64,000 nt of DNA from Trogon surrucura (Eukaryota; Chordata; Aves; Trogoniformes; Trogonidae), in NCBI GenBank assembly GCA_020746105.1, contig CM036618.1, forward strand, positions 2,914,001-2,978,000, read 5' to 3'. Position numbers and translations under genes: made by a program. Shown piece by piece: positions 1-13,440 of the stretch (its first letter is position 1; each line of letters starts with the position of its first letter). Below the pieces are notes generated by a model. It saw only the letters and a program-made list of their open reading frames with translations, was not told the DNA's origin and did no database searches.

Positions 1-394
1 TTCTCGTAAGCCGTGTGAAGTGATGGAGTGTGTGTGGGGCAGGTCAATTTGACAGGCTTCGTGCTGGAGGAGGGAGCACCTCACTTGGCTCCCCACGAAC
101 CTTTCAGCCTGGGCTGTTCTCATGGACAGAGAGACCTCAGCAGTGACTTAGCTGAGATGTTAGATACATCCCTCGTATGTCCATTCAGCATCCTAAACAT
201 GTGGCTGACCTAGCAGCTCTCCATTGCTGAGACTTATTTTTCCACAGAAAGTAGAAAGCTTGACTACAGGGATGCAGTCACGGATATTTATGGCAGCTTT
301 CTGTAGAACTAGAGAATTGTTCCTGTGTTTCTCTGTTTTTTAAAAAAATGCTCATTTTTTCCATTCTGCTGCCTCCTTTCCTGTGTAATGTGCT
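1..394. other. unannotated sequence
   Basis: I see no gene, repeat or clear motif here. Short frames in this stretch have no recognisable similarity. Confidence 0.6.
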
Positions 395-476
395 CTAGGT
401 AGACCTGCTTTAGCGGGAGGGTTGGACTAGATGATCTCTAGAGGTCCCTTCCAACTCCAACGATTCTGTGAGAGAA
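395..476 (+). repeat. CR1 LINE, 3' end fragment
   Basis: This is the last 80 bp of a CR1 element. It contains the hallmark GGTTGGACTAGATGATCTC followed by AGGTCCCTTCCAACTC and a decayed ATTCTGTG tail. The body is missing through 5' truncation. It faces the minus-strand CR1 that starts about 125 bp downstream. Confidence 0.9.
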
Positions 477-602
477 TTCTGTGACAGAGTTCCAGCGGTG
501 CAGCTTCTCGGTGTTGTTGGAAGGGCGCCACCTTCTGCAAAGGCATGTGTGAGTATTTAACAGATGGATAGATTCCTCTGAGACAGCACAGTGCTGAACC
601 GT

Positions 603-1011
603 AGGATCACAGAACAGAATCATAGAATGTGTTGAGCTGGAAGGGTCATCTAGTCCAACTCCCCTGCAGTGAGCAGGGACATCTTCAACTAAATCAGGTT
701 GCTCAGAGCCCCATCAAGCCTGACCTTGAATGTCTCCAGGGATGGAGCCTCCACCACCTCTCTGGGCAACCTGTGCCAGGGTTTCACCATCCTCATTGTA
801 AAGAACTTTTTCCTAACGTCTAATCTAAATCTACCCTGCTCTAGTTTAAAACCATTGCCCCTCATCCTGTCACTGAACACCCTTATAAGCAGCCCCTCCC
901 CAGCCTTCTTGCAGGCCCCCTTCAGGCTCTGGCAGGCTGTTGTAAGGTCTCCCCTTAGAAGCCTTCTCTTCTCCAGGCTGAACAACCCCAGTCCTCACAG
1001 GAGAGGTGTTA
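603..1011 (-). repeat. CR1 LINE, 5'-truncated, about 400 bp
   Basis: It reads on the minus strand, with its 3' tail at 603-630 (ATTCTATGATTCTG type). It covers the end of ORF2, decoding to decayed [14 protein letters not shown], followed by the 3' untranslated part. Stop codons and frame breaks show it is dead. The subfamily differs from the copies at 25 and 54 kb. Confidence 0.93.
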
Positions 1012-1119
1012 CAGCCCGCATACAGGCTTCAGTCCTCGTTTGCAACCTTCTCACCCTCCTTCACGCGGAGTTTCAGGTTGCTACTGCTTCCCAAAGGCTG
1101 CAGAGATTTTCTGAGTCCC

Positions 1120-1520
1120 ACTCTCGGACTGAGCCGGCGGCTGCTGAACCCCCCCTCTAGTGGCTGCCGCACCGAAATGTCGAGAGGTGGGCTGCACGTT
1201 TCAGCTGGTCTCTGCTCGGGAACGGGCAGCGGTGCCAAAAATCGGATGGTCTGCCAGGGGTCCGTGGTTCCTGCGGGCTGGGAAACCAGACCCGCGGCAC
1301 ACGCTCCGTTCGTGCCGTGCTGCTGGCCGCGCTGGCGCAAGGTTCGGTCACGTTGATGCGATCCCTGCGGTTCCCTTGATTGAGACGGGTTATTTGCAAT
1401 GCAGGATTTGTCCTCCTGAACGGGCAGAGAGGGACGTGAATAGGAAGAGCTGCGTCAGGCTTCCCGTCTGGGACTCGCCGCGCGTCTGGTCAAGGGCGCT
1501 TCTCCTTCACGTGGGTTTTG
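1120..1520. other. small CpG cluster
   Basis: CpG-rich unique sequence follows directly after the CR1, including GGCCGCGCTGGCGC near 1325-1340 and CGCCGCGCGTCTGG near 1477-1490. The surroundings are CpG-poor. It could be a small CpG island or a GC-rich remnant. The overlapping frames show no domain I recognise. Confidence 0.4.
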
Positions 1521-2600
1521 TAACTGCTAACATTTTGGATTCATCCAGACCAGACATGCCAGGGTAAAAGCTGGCTTTATTTTAAATCTCATTACAGTTC
1601 CTCTGTGTTTCATCATCCTGCAGACACGCTATTTGCTGCAGCATCACTCCTTGCAGCAGGAGGAATTGCAGAGAAAGCCTCCACGGGCTGGTGGGAAGGG
1701 AGAAGTGCTGCCATCCAGCACGCAGGACCCCCACTGACATTTTTTTCTCCATCACCGTGGAGCCAACAGAGCTGCATGTGCAGCCATTCTTGGGGTTAAA
1801 CCACCAAACCTTGCCCCAACAGTGTATAGAGTAATAGATCCAGACCCCTCAAAGGAGAAATAGCTTCAAAACCCCAGGATGACTACAGAGAAACGGACAC
1901 CGCTACACCTTCATGTCGATGGTTTTAACAAACCCCATCCAGATCGAATGGAGCAAGCAGGCTTGGTATTTACCTGCAAAACAAGCAAGCAGAACATGTG
2001 GCCGTGCTGATAAACGTCAAGAATGATTTCTGACTACTGAAAACTTCAGTTGCAGTTGTCTTTTATGATCACGCATCTTCCCTGGATTATTTCGGTTCCA
2101 ATCTCAGTCTCGGGGCCGTTCCTCTGGCTAATTAAAGGACGGCCACTTGTAACTGCCGGCCAATTTTTTTCAGCAGTCGTCACGTTATTTTACATTTCAC
2201 TCAGCTTGGCTATTAAAATAAACTGGACAATTTCCCAGTTATTGCTGATTCTCAGGCACCGGCACAAAGCTGTGCTCGAGAGTCTGTTGCTGCAGGGAAC
2301 ACAGAGATTAGAAAACAAAAAAAAGGATTTGCCTCCCCATTGTTTCTTATGAGAGATTTCTCCGTCTAGCATCAAGGGTACCTCTGCCTTGCGCAGAGCA
2401 GGGAGGGCAAAGCCCAAGTGCCAGTTCCCCTAAAGCTACACCTGTACTAGTTAGTTATTAACCAACAAACTAACCAGCACCAGGAGGAGGTTATTAAACT
2501 CTCTCCTCTCCTCACAGGGTAGCTGCTTCCAGACTGTCTGTCGGGAACAGCCTGATGCTGTGCTGTCCCTGCTTCTTACTATCCATATGAAAAAGAATTT
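1521..2600. other. repeat-free intergenic sequence with a possible conserved element
   Basis: No gene or transposon is visible. The segment 2050-2290 has a homeodomain core TAATTA (2129-2134) and an AT-rich texture with retained CpGs, as often seen in conserved enhancers. This is a weak inference. Confidence 0.3.
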
Positions 2601-2705
2601 CATAGGATGATAGAATCATTTAGGCTGGAAAAGACCTTTAAGGTCATCGAGTCTCAGCACTTCCAGGTCCACCACTAAACCACGTCCCTGAGCACCACAT
2701 CTTCT
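2601..2705 (-). repeat. CR1 LINE, 3' end fragment
   Basis: This is the minus-strand 3' terminal 100 bp of a CR1. It includes the segment seen on the plus strand as TTTAGGCTGGAAAAGACC and the AGCACCACATCT motif shared with the copies at 35.5 and 54.7 kb. It is strongly 5'-truncated. Confidence 0.88.
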
Positions 2706-5465
2706 GATTCTCATTTCCCTTCTGCTGCTGCTTGCGGAGAGTCTCGATTGCATCTCCCAGCCTTTCCCCGCTGCGGCAGTGGCTGGAAATTTAAAAAAAG
2801 CAAAGCAGAGAAGCTGAGATTATCCCCCGGATCGAGGAGCTGAGGCTTTGAGGTCACACACACGGCACGACCCTGTCCTTGCAGAGCCTTCGGAGATGTC
2901 TCTATCTGAGACTGCAGGAGGATGCTCTGGCCTCTGCACGTGGCACAGGGTAACGGAGGAACAGCAACTATGATTTCTTTCTGGCTCTACCAACACCTCC
3001 TTACGTGCTGGTGCACGGGCTTGTACTACATTACCTATACATTTGTGATGGTGTATGTTATAGTAGGTGTTATAATATCTGCTCCAGCCTGGGATGAGCA
3101 GAGGCCCAGGGTGTTTGGAGTGTGATACCAAACATGAATAAAAAAAAAAATAAAAATTAACAATGCAAACCTCTACTTTAATACTGAAACACGTCGAGAA
3201 CAGCTCATTCACCACTTTCTCGGGCTCACAGAGGAACCCCACTGCCTTCCTTCATGCTCTCCAGCACTTTGGATGCTGATACCACCCAACACTAGCTGCA
3301 TTTCCCCGCACTGCGGCCAGGTATTTATAGGCAGCAGATCTAGGCAGTAATTAGGCCATAGGATAATTTCAACTTGCGCTGGGACCGCCAAGCACTGCTA
3401 GAGGCGGGCAGGAGGTCTTAATCTGAAGGGAACCAAACCCTTTTCTAGATGTGTCACTCCCCAGATGGAGCAGAAGATGCCACCTTGGTGCATCTGGTGA
3501 CGATCCCTACCCGCTTGTCCCTCTTGAAGGTCATCGGGGGCATAAAACGGGTAGAGAATAGCTCCTTTTATGCCATGTGAGATATTTATACAGCTAAGGG
3601 CTGCTGGTCACTGGGAAGCTGCCCAAGACTTTAATGGTTTAATTGCTGTTTCCTGTATGTTCCCCTCTCTGCTGTTCATCACAGATGACAATTGTGGTTT
3701 CGTGTCCGTGGGGCTGGGCTGGGAGTCCCTGAGAATCTCAGCTCCTCGCACAATTACTGCTCTTGGATATCTCTGCCACTCCGGGCATGTCCTTTAAGCC
3801 TCACCCCCAATTAGGGTCACCTGTACGGGCTTAATTTCCTACTGGGAACTCCTACAAGTTGATGTCGGTCCTTTTTTTACCCTGAGGCATGAGTGAGGCA
3901 TCTGGGCATCCTTGCAATGACCCATGGAACACGGTGGGGTGAGGCCGGGATGGACATGATACATGACAAAAAACAAGGGAGGACTGGAGAACGAGCACAT
4001 TTTGGGTACCCTGGTACTCACTGGCTGTGCCACAGAGCTGCATTAGTGTAAAGCAGGGCACAATTAGCCCTTTCAGGACTTGTGTGTGCGAGCAGATAAA
4101 TACACCGTTTGCTCCACCCTGATATTGATCCTGAGATAAAGCCATGCCGCCCTCCGCTCCCAGTTCCATTATCTCCAACCCCAACTGCCCAGAAATCACA
4201 GCCAGAAGCCCCCAGATCACAAAATTGGCTCGAAGTTCTCGATCGTAATTTTTAGTACTCTTGCTAATGTGCTCCGAATTTGCCTTCTGTTTTTTTTTTT
4301 TTCAACTGCTAGACTCAGCTCATCCCGCAAACCTTTTGAAAATCGATTTTTGGTTTTTTGTTGTTTTTTTTAAAATTCATATACCTCCAGGGCCTGGGAC
4401 ATTAAGAAAAACAACACATATGCATGTATATGTATTCCTACCTATATTTATACCTGCATAAAACGAGGCGCACGGTAAATTTACACGAGCTGGCAACACA
4501 ACCGCCCTGTCACAAGAATCTCTTTGACAGGGTGACAAACCACCTACGCCCAATACACTGTGCTTTGTCTGCCCGGGACTGAGATGAGAGGGCAAATGCT
4601 GGCTCAGTTAAATCGAGCCCTGTCAGCCCTGATCCTTCATGTCACCCGTTGGTGGGTTTCACACGTACACCCCCTGCCCTTGAAATATTTAAATACCTCC
4701 CTGAATTGGGACTGGGCTATGGCCAAGGACTGGATGTTTGCTTTAAATCACCGAGGGCTCCTCTGCTGTGCTTTAAAAGCTGATCCTGGGCTGAAGTCGT
4801 GCCAGGATGAGTTTTATCAGTGATGGGAGGGCGAACCTGACAACAAATATCATAAATCTTTCAGAGCTTTAAAAAAAAAAATAAAATAAAAGGAGGACTT
4901 TTCTCCAGCGGGCATTCTAACAAAGCGAGTCGTCCTGGAATTGAGTCAGTGCCCACCGTGCACCCCCCAGCACCCCTCTAGTTAATTCATCTCTTGGCAC
5001 TTCTTTTCCTCCAAAGCTGTCATCAGCACCGTTGCTCAGTAAATCTGATGGAAAAAGCTGCTGGGAAAGTGCGCGGGGGCTCTGGTGTGTGTGGGGACGG
5101 TGTCACCTCTGCCACGGGCACTGCCAGCCCTGGGGGGGGAGTTGCTCTCCAGGCTGAGCTTTGGGGGAAGGCTCAAGCATCAGGACAACCGCTGGGTAAT
5201 CCCAGCCCAAAGACCTGTTCTCCTGCTGCCCTGGCCTCACAGGGAGGCTCCGAGCCTTCATATTTAATGCATAAGGAACACCGAGCTGATCTTTTTATAG
5301 GTGGTGCTCTCAGGCTTCACTTGTCTTTTCTTTTTCAGTTTTTGGGTAATAAGGGATTTGAAGCCAGGAGTTGGGTTTCCAGGTTGGTAGGAGAGGTCTG
5401 TAGGACCAACATCTAGGAGCTAGGGCTTTGCTGGACCCTACTCCTCATCCTGGGGACCAGGGACC
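2706..5465. other. intergenic sequence, nothing recognised
   Basis: The stretch has A-rich runs near 3139-3153 and 4870-4890, and T-rich runs near 4290-4302. No gene, transposon or RNA was recognised. Reading frames are short and unrelated to known families. Confidence 0.55.
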
Positions 5466-5503
5466 TCCTGGAGACCCCTGGAGACCCCTGGAGACCCCTG
5501 GCC
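5466..5503. repeat. 10-bp minisatellite
   Basis: The unit TGGAGACCCC is repeated just over three times without change. It is a short local tandem duplication with no other signal. Confidence 0.85.
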
Positions 5504-7721
5504 CATGGATGACTGCTGGTGTGGACTACACTGCTCAGCCAGGCAGCGAGTGATGATGGAAGGGTGGCTTGAAGCTCCTTTTTTAGCAGAGTACACCTCC
5601 AGCTTTCCCTTCCTTGAAACTAAGGAAAATCTTTTGGATTAAACTCTGTTTTTACACCATTAAGTTTTGTTTTAGAAGAATAAGAGTCTGGAGATCTAGA
5701 CCATATCCTCTGTTTTCCCAGTGATGTACTGGTTGAGAAGCTTTTCTTCTGTTAAACATATCTGTGTTCCTCCTCCGACCTTGCTGAATTTGGCCACCAA
5801 CTTGGAGGTCTACTTGCACCATTTGACTTTCGGCAGATGAAAACCAAGGACTGTCGCGTTTTCCTCTCCAAAGACTGCGTTGCCCTTCCTTCTCCACTGA
5901 TTTTGGTCCTGCTAATTTTAAAGTCAAATCCTTGAATCAAATACGGCACATCTGGGTCAGTGGGTTTTAATCTCTGGCTCCTGGCTGGGACTGTGTTGCG
6001 AGCTGACTCTTCTTAGGTAGATATTTTCAACACCAGGCAAGTGAGGCAACGAGGCAAGATGAGGCAATTAAGCGTTAGTTTTATGAACTAATCTGTGTTT
6101 TCCATTGGTTAACAAGGGATGGCAACGGTACAGAAAGAGCCTCTGAGATTTTTAATCCTAATTTACAGGTTAGCTAGACTCATGGATGAGTAGGTTGGAA
6201 TGATTCCTTTGGATGTCACTTGGGCCAGCCCCAGAAGCCGTGCCGGTCCTTAGCTATTTTTCAAAGTCATTGGTGTTTTATCCAAGAATGGTGGAAAATC
6301 CTGGGGCCTAACCCATCCCCTTGTCCCAAGGCAGGATCAAGAATCTTCTGTCATTTCTGACGCCCACTATTCTGACCTGACATTAAAAACAGCAGCAGAA
6401 AGTCCACCCCAGCTGCAGGGAATCCATCCCCACGCTAAACTAACCTCACGAGAGCAAACTTGCCTGACAGCAGAATAAGAAAAAATTCACCTGATCAACC
6501 GAATCAAACATTTCTTTTACTGGCGGTATTGCTAACTGAATCCTGGTTTTGTCTGGGCTATTGGGATCGTTAACTCTGTGCTAATGAGGGCAGCGATAAG
6601 AGGATGCTGCGCTGGGGCGGGGGGGTATGGAGGGAGGATGGAGAGGTAAATTCAGGTCCCTCGGAGGTATAATCCCCTTGCCACGGCATATCACATCCCG
6701 TCACATCACCCCATGTTAAGCAACCCAGGGCTTTTGCCTTCCCTCCAGGAAAATCTGAGCGGCTAAATTCCTCCCTACGCAACAGACCTCAACGTAGTAG
6801 CGGAGAGGAGAAGAAAACGCAATTTAACAGGCCACGATATAGTGCTATCTATAAATATTTTACCAGGAAAGGTATGCAACTGGTATTTTGAACAAATCCC
6901 CAGCCACAGTTTTAATAAAGTGCCTTTAGCATGCCACTCTGCCATGTTTAAATCTAATTCCAGTTGTCAGTCAAATCGCTGTATGTTATTAACCTATGGG
7001 CATAATTGCCTATTCCAAGTCTGCGGCTCTAAGAGGCTTTATGTATGACTGTAATAAATGAAATAACTTTTATGATTCCAACTCACAGCTGAACACATTG
7101 ACATTGAAAATTACACACGCACAAGCATTACTTTTGTCTTTCCCCGTACAAGATATTATCGGTGCGACTATGACTGCAGAGGAAGACCCGTGTTAGCAGG
7201 GAAACGACTGAGCTTCGCATTAGCTCATCTCTACAGCTGGTGCCACACGGAAACGCTTCAGCCCATCTCTGTTTAAAATAAAAAGTCTTCATCCAAATAA
7301 GCAAACGTTCCTAAAATTGCCCCTGCATGTATCCTCATACGCTGCCATGGACAAAGAGATTCACATCAGATTTAGGGTTGATTGTCTTCATCCTCAAACT
7401 CCTCCCTCTCTCTCACAATATCTTATTTTGTGCCTGTAGCGGGACCTGATGCTGAAGCAGGGATTGGCTTGTTGGTTTATTTTTTATTTGTCAGCACTGG
7501 GACAAGGTGAACACGGAACGCAAAGGGTGAAGGCAGCATTTTCCAGCCTTTTTGTGCTGCCGAAAACCGCAGGCACATGTGGGAGGGTTATCGACCATGA
7601 AAACATGTACGTGCTGTGAGCAGCACATCTCAAAAAGCATCATCTCAGTCTCTCCTGGATGTCACCAGACTTTACAAAAAGTTATGACCCCTTCCAGCTG
7701 TAAGTTGTGCCAGGGGCATCT
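5504..7721. other. intergenic sequence with a possible conserved element at 6830-7085
   Basis: No gene or transposon is seen. The segment 6830-7085 is unique and AT-rich, with TTTAATAAAGTG, GCATAATTGCC and CAGTTG motifs. This texture is typical of non-coding elements near developmental genes. Conservation is not tested. Confidence 0.3.
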
Positions 7722-8206
7722 CATCCACACCTTCGGTAAGTCTGCAGATGACACCGAGCTGTGTGGGGCGGTTGACGCACTGGAGGGGTGTGATGGGATC
7801 CAAAGGGACCTGGGCAAGCTGGAGAAGTGGGCCCATGAGGTCCAACAAAGCCAAGTGCAAGGTCCTGCACCCCTGGTCAATACAGACTGTGGGATTATGT
7901 AATAGAGAGTAGACCTGCAGAAAAGGCCTTGGGGGGACTGGTGGATGAAAAGTTGAACGTGATTTGACGATGTGCACTCACAGCCCAGAACACCAGTCGT
8001 GTCCTGGCCTGCACCCAGAGCAGCATGGCCACAGGGCGAGGGAGGGGATTGTGCCACTCTGCTCCTCTCTGCTGAGACCCCCCCTGCGGTTCTGTGTCCA
8101 GCTCTGGGCTTGTCAGCACAGAAAGGACATGGACCTGTTGGAGTGAGTCCAGAGGAGGCCACAAAAATGATCAGAGAGTTGGAACAACTCTCCAACGAAG
8201 AAATGC
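7722..8206 (+). repeat. CR1 LINE, ORF2 reverse-transcriptase tail fragment
   Basis: It decodes in pieces to the C-terminal part of the CR1 reverse transcriptase: SADDTELCGAVDALEG (after the catalytic FADD-type motif), then GGLVDEKLNV, then a degraded PLCSALVRP-like part and EEATKMIREL. Frame changes and stops (for example TAA at 7900-7902) show it is non-functional. The 3' end is absent after about 8206, so the copy is truncated at both ends. Confidence 0.9.
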
Positions 8207-8956
8207 TGCTCTGTGGTTCTACAATTCTGTCACCTCGACAGAGCCAGGACACTTGGCCTCTAACCCTTGTCCAAACTGTTTTCATATTTGTGCACTGGGG
8301 AACATCTCTCTTCATCTCAACCATCTGAAAGGCACATGGATAGTCTTCTCTGGTCTGGTGAATCGCTTCCTGGATGGGCATCCTGGATGGACATCTCTGG
8401 AGAGTAATTTGTTTTGGAGGTATATCAGCAATGGGCATTCACACAATGTGATTCACAGGCATGAGAGGACCTTCAGAGAGCTGAGATTTGGTTGGGTGAA
8501 TCCCACCTCTGCAACTCTTCTGCCTCACTATAACCTAAAAGCAGCTGAAGAGTGATTGTGACGCTTGGAAAACACTTGCTGAGGACCAGACCCTGCTTAA
8601 AACACCCCAAGAGATAGAAGTATCCTCCACTAAGCCTTCAACATGTCCCCAGCTCCCTACACAGCCTTGGGAGAGAAACAGCAAGAGGTGGACAAACCCT
8701 CGAGCCAGGTTGCTCAGACCTTGCCTTGGGTATGGGGAAAGGTTGTGCTGCTGGCCACCTCCAGAGACCAACCACTGGAGCATTTTATCCTCTTGCTATC
8801 CTGCCAAAATAGTCCCAAAGCATCCTAAAAGAGACCCTTCTCACTTGAAAATATTGTGTCCTTGATGCAGGACAGGAAGGATTCAAGCTCCTGGTTACGT
8901 GACTTTTAGGACTGGGACTGGCTTGAGTCCTAAAATCAGGATGTTTGCACTGAATG
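8207..8956. other. intergenic sequence, nothing recognised
   Basis: This may include a highly decayed continuation of the preceding CR1, but I cannot align it by eye. No gene is seen. Confidence 0.5.
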
Positions 8957-9046
8957 ATACAGAATCAGAGAATCAGAGAATGTTAGAATCATAGAATGTT
9001 AGGAGTTGGAAGGGACCTCTAGAGATCATCTAGGCCAAACCTCCAA
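8957..9046 (-). repeat. CR1 LINE, 3' end fragment
   Basis: It has several copies of the GAATCATAGAAT-type tail, then GGAGTTGGAAGGGACCTC, read on the minus strand. Only about 90 bp remain. It is the last CR1 before the transposon-free domain. Confidence 0.9.
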
Positions 9047-9419
9047 ATGTCTGTATGATGGACATCTTATGGATGAGGGTTTCTGGGGACGGTATAGGTG
9101 TGTTTATGTATCACAATGTGTAAGTTCACATGAGCAATACCATACAAATCTTTCTTGACGTTGGTAGTGATTAAAGAACTGTGATTTCACTGGGCATCAC
9201 GTCCCTGCTAAACCTCTGAGTGAGGTTCTGGATAAGTTTCTGAATGCTCTGCACCTCTTGAGCTCCTCTGACCAAACTCTTGCCTTACAACCACCTGATC
9301 TCCTTGAGGAGGTCAGGATCTGCCCCTAAGAGCCTTGGGAATCCCTCTTCTTTGCTCATCCTCTGACATAGAGGAGCCCTTGCTTCAGAGCAGCTCCCTA
9401 CCTGCGGTGTTTTTTGGAG
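9047..9419. other. intergenic sequence, nothing recognised
   Basis: This is the transition from CpG-poor to CpG-rich sequence. No gene, repeat or RNA was recognised. Confidence 0.5.
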
Positions 9420-12400
9420 CAAAGCGCGCCGAAAAATCTAGAGGTACCCAGCATACCATCGTAGCATCACTGCCCCTTCATCTCAGCGTGGCTCGGGACC
9501 GTACGCACGCACGGCCGTGCAAGCGCCGCAGTGATGGCACGTCCTCCATCGTCACCAGCTGCAGAGCAAATGCTGGACCCGCCTTCCAGCGCCGGGGTGG
9601 CAAGAGATGCGATTCGCCTCTCCTCCTGGCCTCCGCGTCGGGCAAAGCTCGTTGGCTTTGCTCGTTTGGTCGCTCATCGCCCGCGGCGAACCCAGTCACA
9701 CTGAGCATCTCAGCGGCGCTGATCTGTTGAGTCCCCACGGGCTTTAAGCGCAGATCCTCGTTGGGGTTAATCTAATTAAGCGGTCCAATTCTGGGCGTTT
9801 TGCGTGACAGGAAAAAAATATATATATTTTGAGGGGCTGCTTTGAGATGTCTTAATAGGAGAAATGGGATGGCCTCAGTGTGCCGAGCATCTTTAATGAT
9901 GCTGGGACGCCGCGTTCTGCTTCCCTATTCGACCCCTTAATTTCCAGCGGTGATGTCACCGAAAATCCCTATTTGTGGTCTCACTGGCGGTCTAAATTTA
10001 GAGGGTTTGAGATGATTTGTGACTCTGTTGCTGGGGGGAGGCGGGGAAGGGGGTGGTCGGGGAATGACATGTGAGTCCTGTGTCACCGAGGCTTGTTTGG
10101 GCTTTGAAGACGGTGGCGTGGTGCGCGGGGATGACGGCGCTGTCCAGGAAGAGCGAAGAGGGAAAAAAACCATGGGACTCTCTCCTTTTTATAGTCTAAG
10201 CAGTTTAATTGAGCTCGTTGCTTAGCCAAGACATTAAGAAAGGATTTTCCCCTCGAATCCTGATTAGATTTCCCAATAAAACGCCCACTTTGACTGCTGC
10301 TGCTAGGAGATATGTCGGTTCGCGGTTCAAGGAGGCACGCGGCGTAAAAATAAACTGAAAAAAGGAGCTGGATGCTGCGCGGATGCAGAGGGAAAGACCT
10401 TTCTGCATGGAGACCATCATCCTTCGCGGAGCTGGGTGGAGAGCAGAGCTGGAGGGGTCTGCGACTCGACAGAGAGCCGAGAAAGGAGGGAAATAGAGGA
10501 ATTTCCCAGATCTCCTTTCCCACCTCCCCGCCAGAGCATCTCGAGTCAAACCAGCGCCGCAGTCGCGAGCGAATCAGTCAGGGGGTGGGCGTGGGCGGGG
10601 AGGAATAAAAATGGCATAAAAATCGCAGATGGAAGGATCTGCAGACCCCGCTTCCCTGCTCCGTCCGGCCCTTTCCCTCGTCACAAGCGCCCAAGGGTCC
10701 CTCTCCCCAGCCCGGCCGGTCCCTTGCGGCGCGCGACCTTGAGGCCAGATGCCTGAAGGTTATCCGGGGGCATCGCCGTGTTAGTCAAACGTTCGCGCAA
10801 GCTGCTTAATTCTGCCTCCCCCCTCCTCTATAATCCAAGCGGGGATGGAGCCTGGCAGGTTTCTAGACGTTCTGTTTACATCGGGCTGCGGGTGGAGGGA
10901 GGAAGGAGGGGACAGGGCGGAGTGGGGGGGGGGAGGTGGAGAGCTGACGTGCTCAGAATAAAATTGTGCCACCTACTCCTTCATCCCTCGGTGCGAAAAA
11001 AAAAAAAATCGAACGCATCTGTCCACCCCCCTGCACCATTTCCCTACCCGGAGCGTCCACCCAGAAGAGGAGGGGCCGCGCCGCGGCTCATCTCGAAGGG
11101 GGCAAAGGTCTTTGAGAAACCCCCGGCCTGATTTATTCAGGGCAGAGCAATATTTCTCGGGATTAATATTAAAAAGAGCCTCCTGCTCCCTCCTCTCCAT
11201 CCCGCTGAGCTGAGCCCGAGGGAGGCAGACGGGCCCCTGCGGGGTACCAGGCCTTCCCGCCTTGGCGTGCGAGGTGATGGCATCTCTTCGTCCCAGCCGT
11301 TTCGCGAGTGACGAACGGGTTCTTTTATTTATTCGGGGTTATTTAGATCTCGTTTCTCTCTCCCGTGCCGCAGCTCGTTAACGGAAAACCCATTCCGCTG
11401 GCTCACCGGGGAAGGGCCGGGTGCTGCCAGAGCCGGCGGTGATGCAGAGGGATGCTCAGCACGTAGCATCACGGGGCAGGGATCTGCCTGCGGGATCCCA
11501 AGTAGAAGGCACCCCAAACCTCTTTTTCCTCCCCCCTCTCCCCTTTTATTCGTTAAACAGGAGCCCTCTGGCAGTTCAGACTCTCCTGGAGGTCTAGGAT
11601 GCGGAAGCGCCCACCCAGGGTTGAGCAGGCAACCGTGGGCTTCTTCCAAACGGAAAGGTCCAGGTTTTTTTTTTTATTCCGAGGCAGATTTTAATACTTA
11701 TCCCCCACCTGGTGCGGAGTGCGGGTTCTTCCCGGTGGGGGTCCGGGAGGGGGGCGTGTGTGGGGGGTCCTGCCTCCGTAAAGAGACGGCCGAGAAACCT
11801 CCGCGAACAAAGGAGAGGATGCGAAAGAGCTTTATTGGCACGGAGCGACCCGACGCGCTCCTTGCGGCATCCGCCCCAGCCGGGGTGTGAGCCCCGCAGA
11901 GGGAGGGGGCTGTCCCGAAATACCTGCAGCACCCCGGGGTGGGGTGCAAAGAGCCGTCCCAGGGACCCCGAGCCGCTGTCAACGCTCCCGCGGGCACCGT
12001 CCAGTAGGTGAGGGTCTTGCGCAGGGCTGCAAAGATAGATGGACACCCCCCCCACGCCATCGTCAAAGGGGCCCCCCCAGCCTGGGTGCAGCTCTGCAGC
12101 CGCTCCGCGGGGTAGGGGGGACCCGTCCCTTCCAGTAAGGCCTGGTCTTGCCCAGTGCGAAGCACCTGCTGGGAGCACTGGGGCGGTGATGGGGATGGAG
12201 GGATGCGGCTGCAAAGAGAAGGGATGGGAGGAGGGCAAGGAGGTGAAGGGCCCTGGAAGGGAGTGGGGCAAAGGGGTGACGATGGGATCCCAGGCACCTC
12301 TCTGGCTAAAAAGGCACAAAAAAAATTAAATAAAAAGAGAAGCGTGGACAAAAAAAAAAAAAGGAGGGGAAAAAATACAACAGCGGGGTGGCGGCGGAGC

Positions 12401-12909
12401 ATCTCCTGCCCTTGCGGGGCACCCGCTCCGCGTTAGGCCGCGGGGTCGCAGCATCCCTCCGTCCCCCTCCTCTCCTCGGGCTTTCCAGTTTCTTGAAATT
12501 TTATTTTATTTTCTGAATAGGTGCTGTTTCCCTCCCCTCCTCCTCCCTCGGCTCCTTGCACACACACACATACGCCTCTCGCCGGGGCTGTGTTAGGGGT
12601 ATAATGAGGCAGCCGATGGGTAATTGGGATCTTTTGTAGGGAGGATGTATGGCTGGGGCAGCTGCTGGGGGGGTGGAGGGATGTGGGGGGCAGCTGGAGG
12701 TGGGGGGGGGCAGCATTACCATACAAAGGGAACAAATGACATGTTTATCCCTCCAAGAGATTTACGCCCGGTCTCGCCCTGCAGACACAGCGCTATCCAC
12801 CCCCCCTCTCCCGCCTGCTTCTCCCCCAGCACTTTTGATTTAAATTATAAGGATTAAAAGGAGAGGAGGGGTGGAGGAGGAAGACACACAAATAGCCATC
12901 GGGAAAAAA

Positions 12910-12976
12910 AATTATATATATATACACACCTATATACACATATATACATACATATATATACATATATATAAAATAA
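12910..12976. repeat. AT/ACAT dinucleotide microsatellite
   Basis: Alternating TA with interspersed CA over about 65 bp. It lies some 570 bp downstream of miR-124-1 in the transcription direction and is probably length-variable between individuals. Confidence 0.9.
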
Positions 12977-13073
12977 AGCTTGTAAAAATAAAGATAAAAA
13001 GCGGCTTTGCCCCAGCATCCCCCCCTCCAGGGGAACAGCGTGAGCCCCGGTGACCCCAAGACCTGCCCTTGCT

Positions 13074-13140
13074 TTTAGCAGAGGAGAAAAAAAAAAACCA
13101 ACCACAACAACAACAAAACCACCCCAAAACCCAACCTAAA
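13074..13140. repeat. A-rich and AAC-rich low-complexity sequence
   Basis: A poly-A stretch is followed by AAC and AACC repeats. No reading frame or repeat family was recognised. Confidence 0.7.
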
Positions 13141-13440
13141 CCCCATCGTTCTGCGGAGAAAAGGAGAGAGAAAAAGCAAAAGCACAAAGCGGAGGCACCC
13201 GAGCAGCCCCGGGGGCAGCGGCCGCGGTCCCCCCCCGTCCTCCTCCGGGGCCCACCCGCGGGTCAGCCCCGAGTGACAGCTCCAGATTTCATTCCCCGGG
13301 GGGACTGTGCGCGCAGGGACGACCCCCCCACCCCTCGTTTTTTCCCCAGGACCACCCCCCCCCATCTCCTTCTTTTCCCCCCCGCCCCGCTCTGCGGGTG
13401 CCACCTGCGCCGGTGCGCAGCGCCGGGATGGAGGAAGGAT

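Noticed and set aside
7662..8438. 258-codon minus-strand frame
   Set aside because: It is mostly antisense to a plus-strand CR1 ORF2 fragment, whose reverse-transcriptase peptides are recognisable in the other direction.
10906..10926. GGACAGGGCG as a REST right half-site
   Set aside because: One mismatch, and no left half-site at any permitted spacing.
11594..12402. Overlapping minus-strand frames of 241 and 234 codons downstream of miR-124-1
   Set aside because: Proline- and serine-rich translations in several frames at once are typical of GC-rich DNA with few stops. No domain or start context supports a gene.
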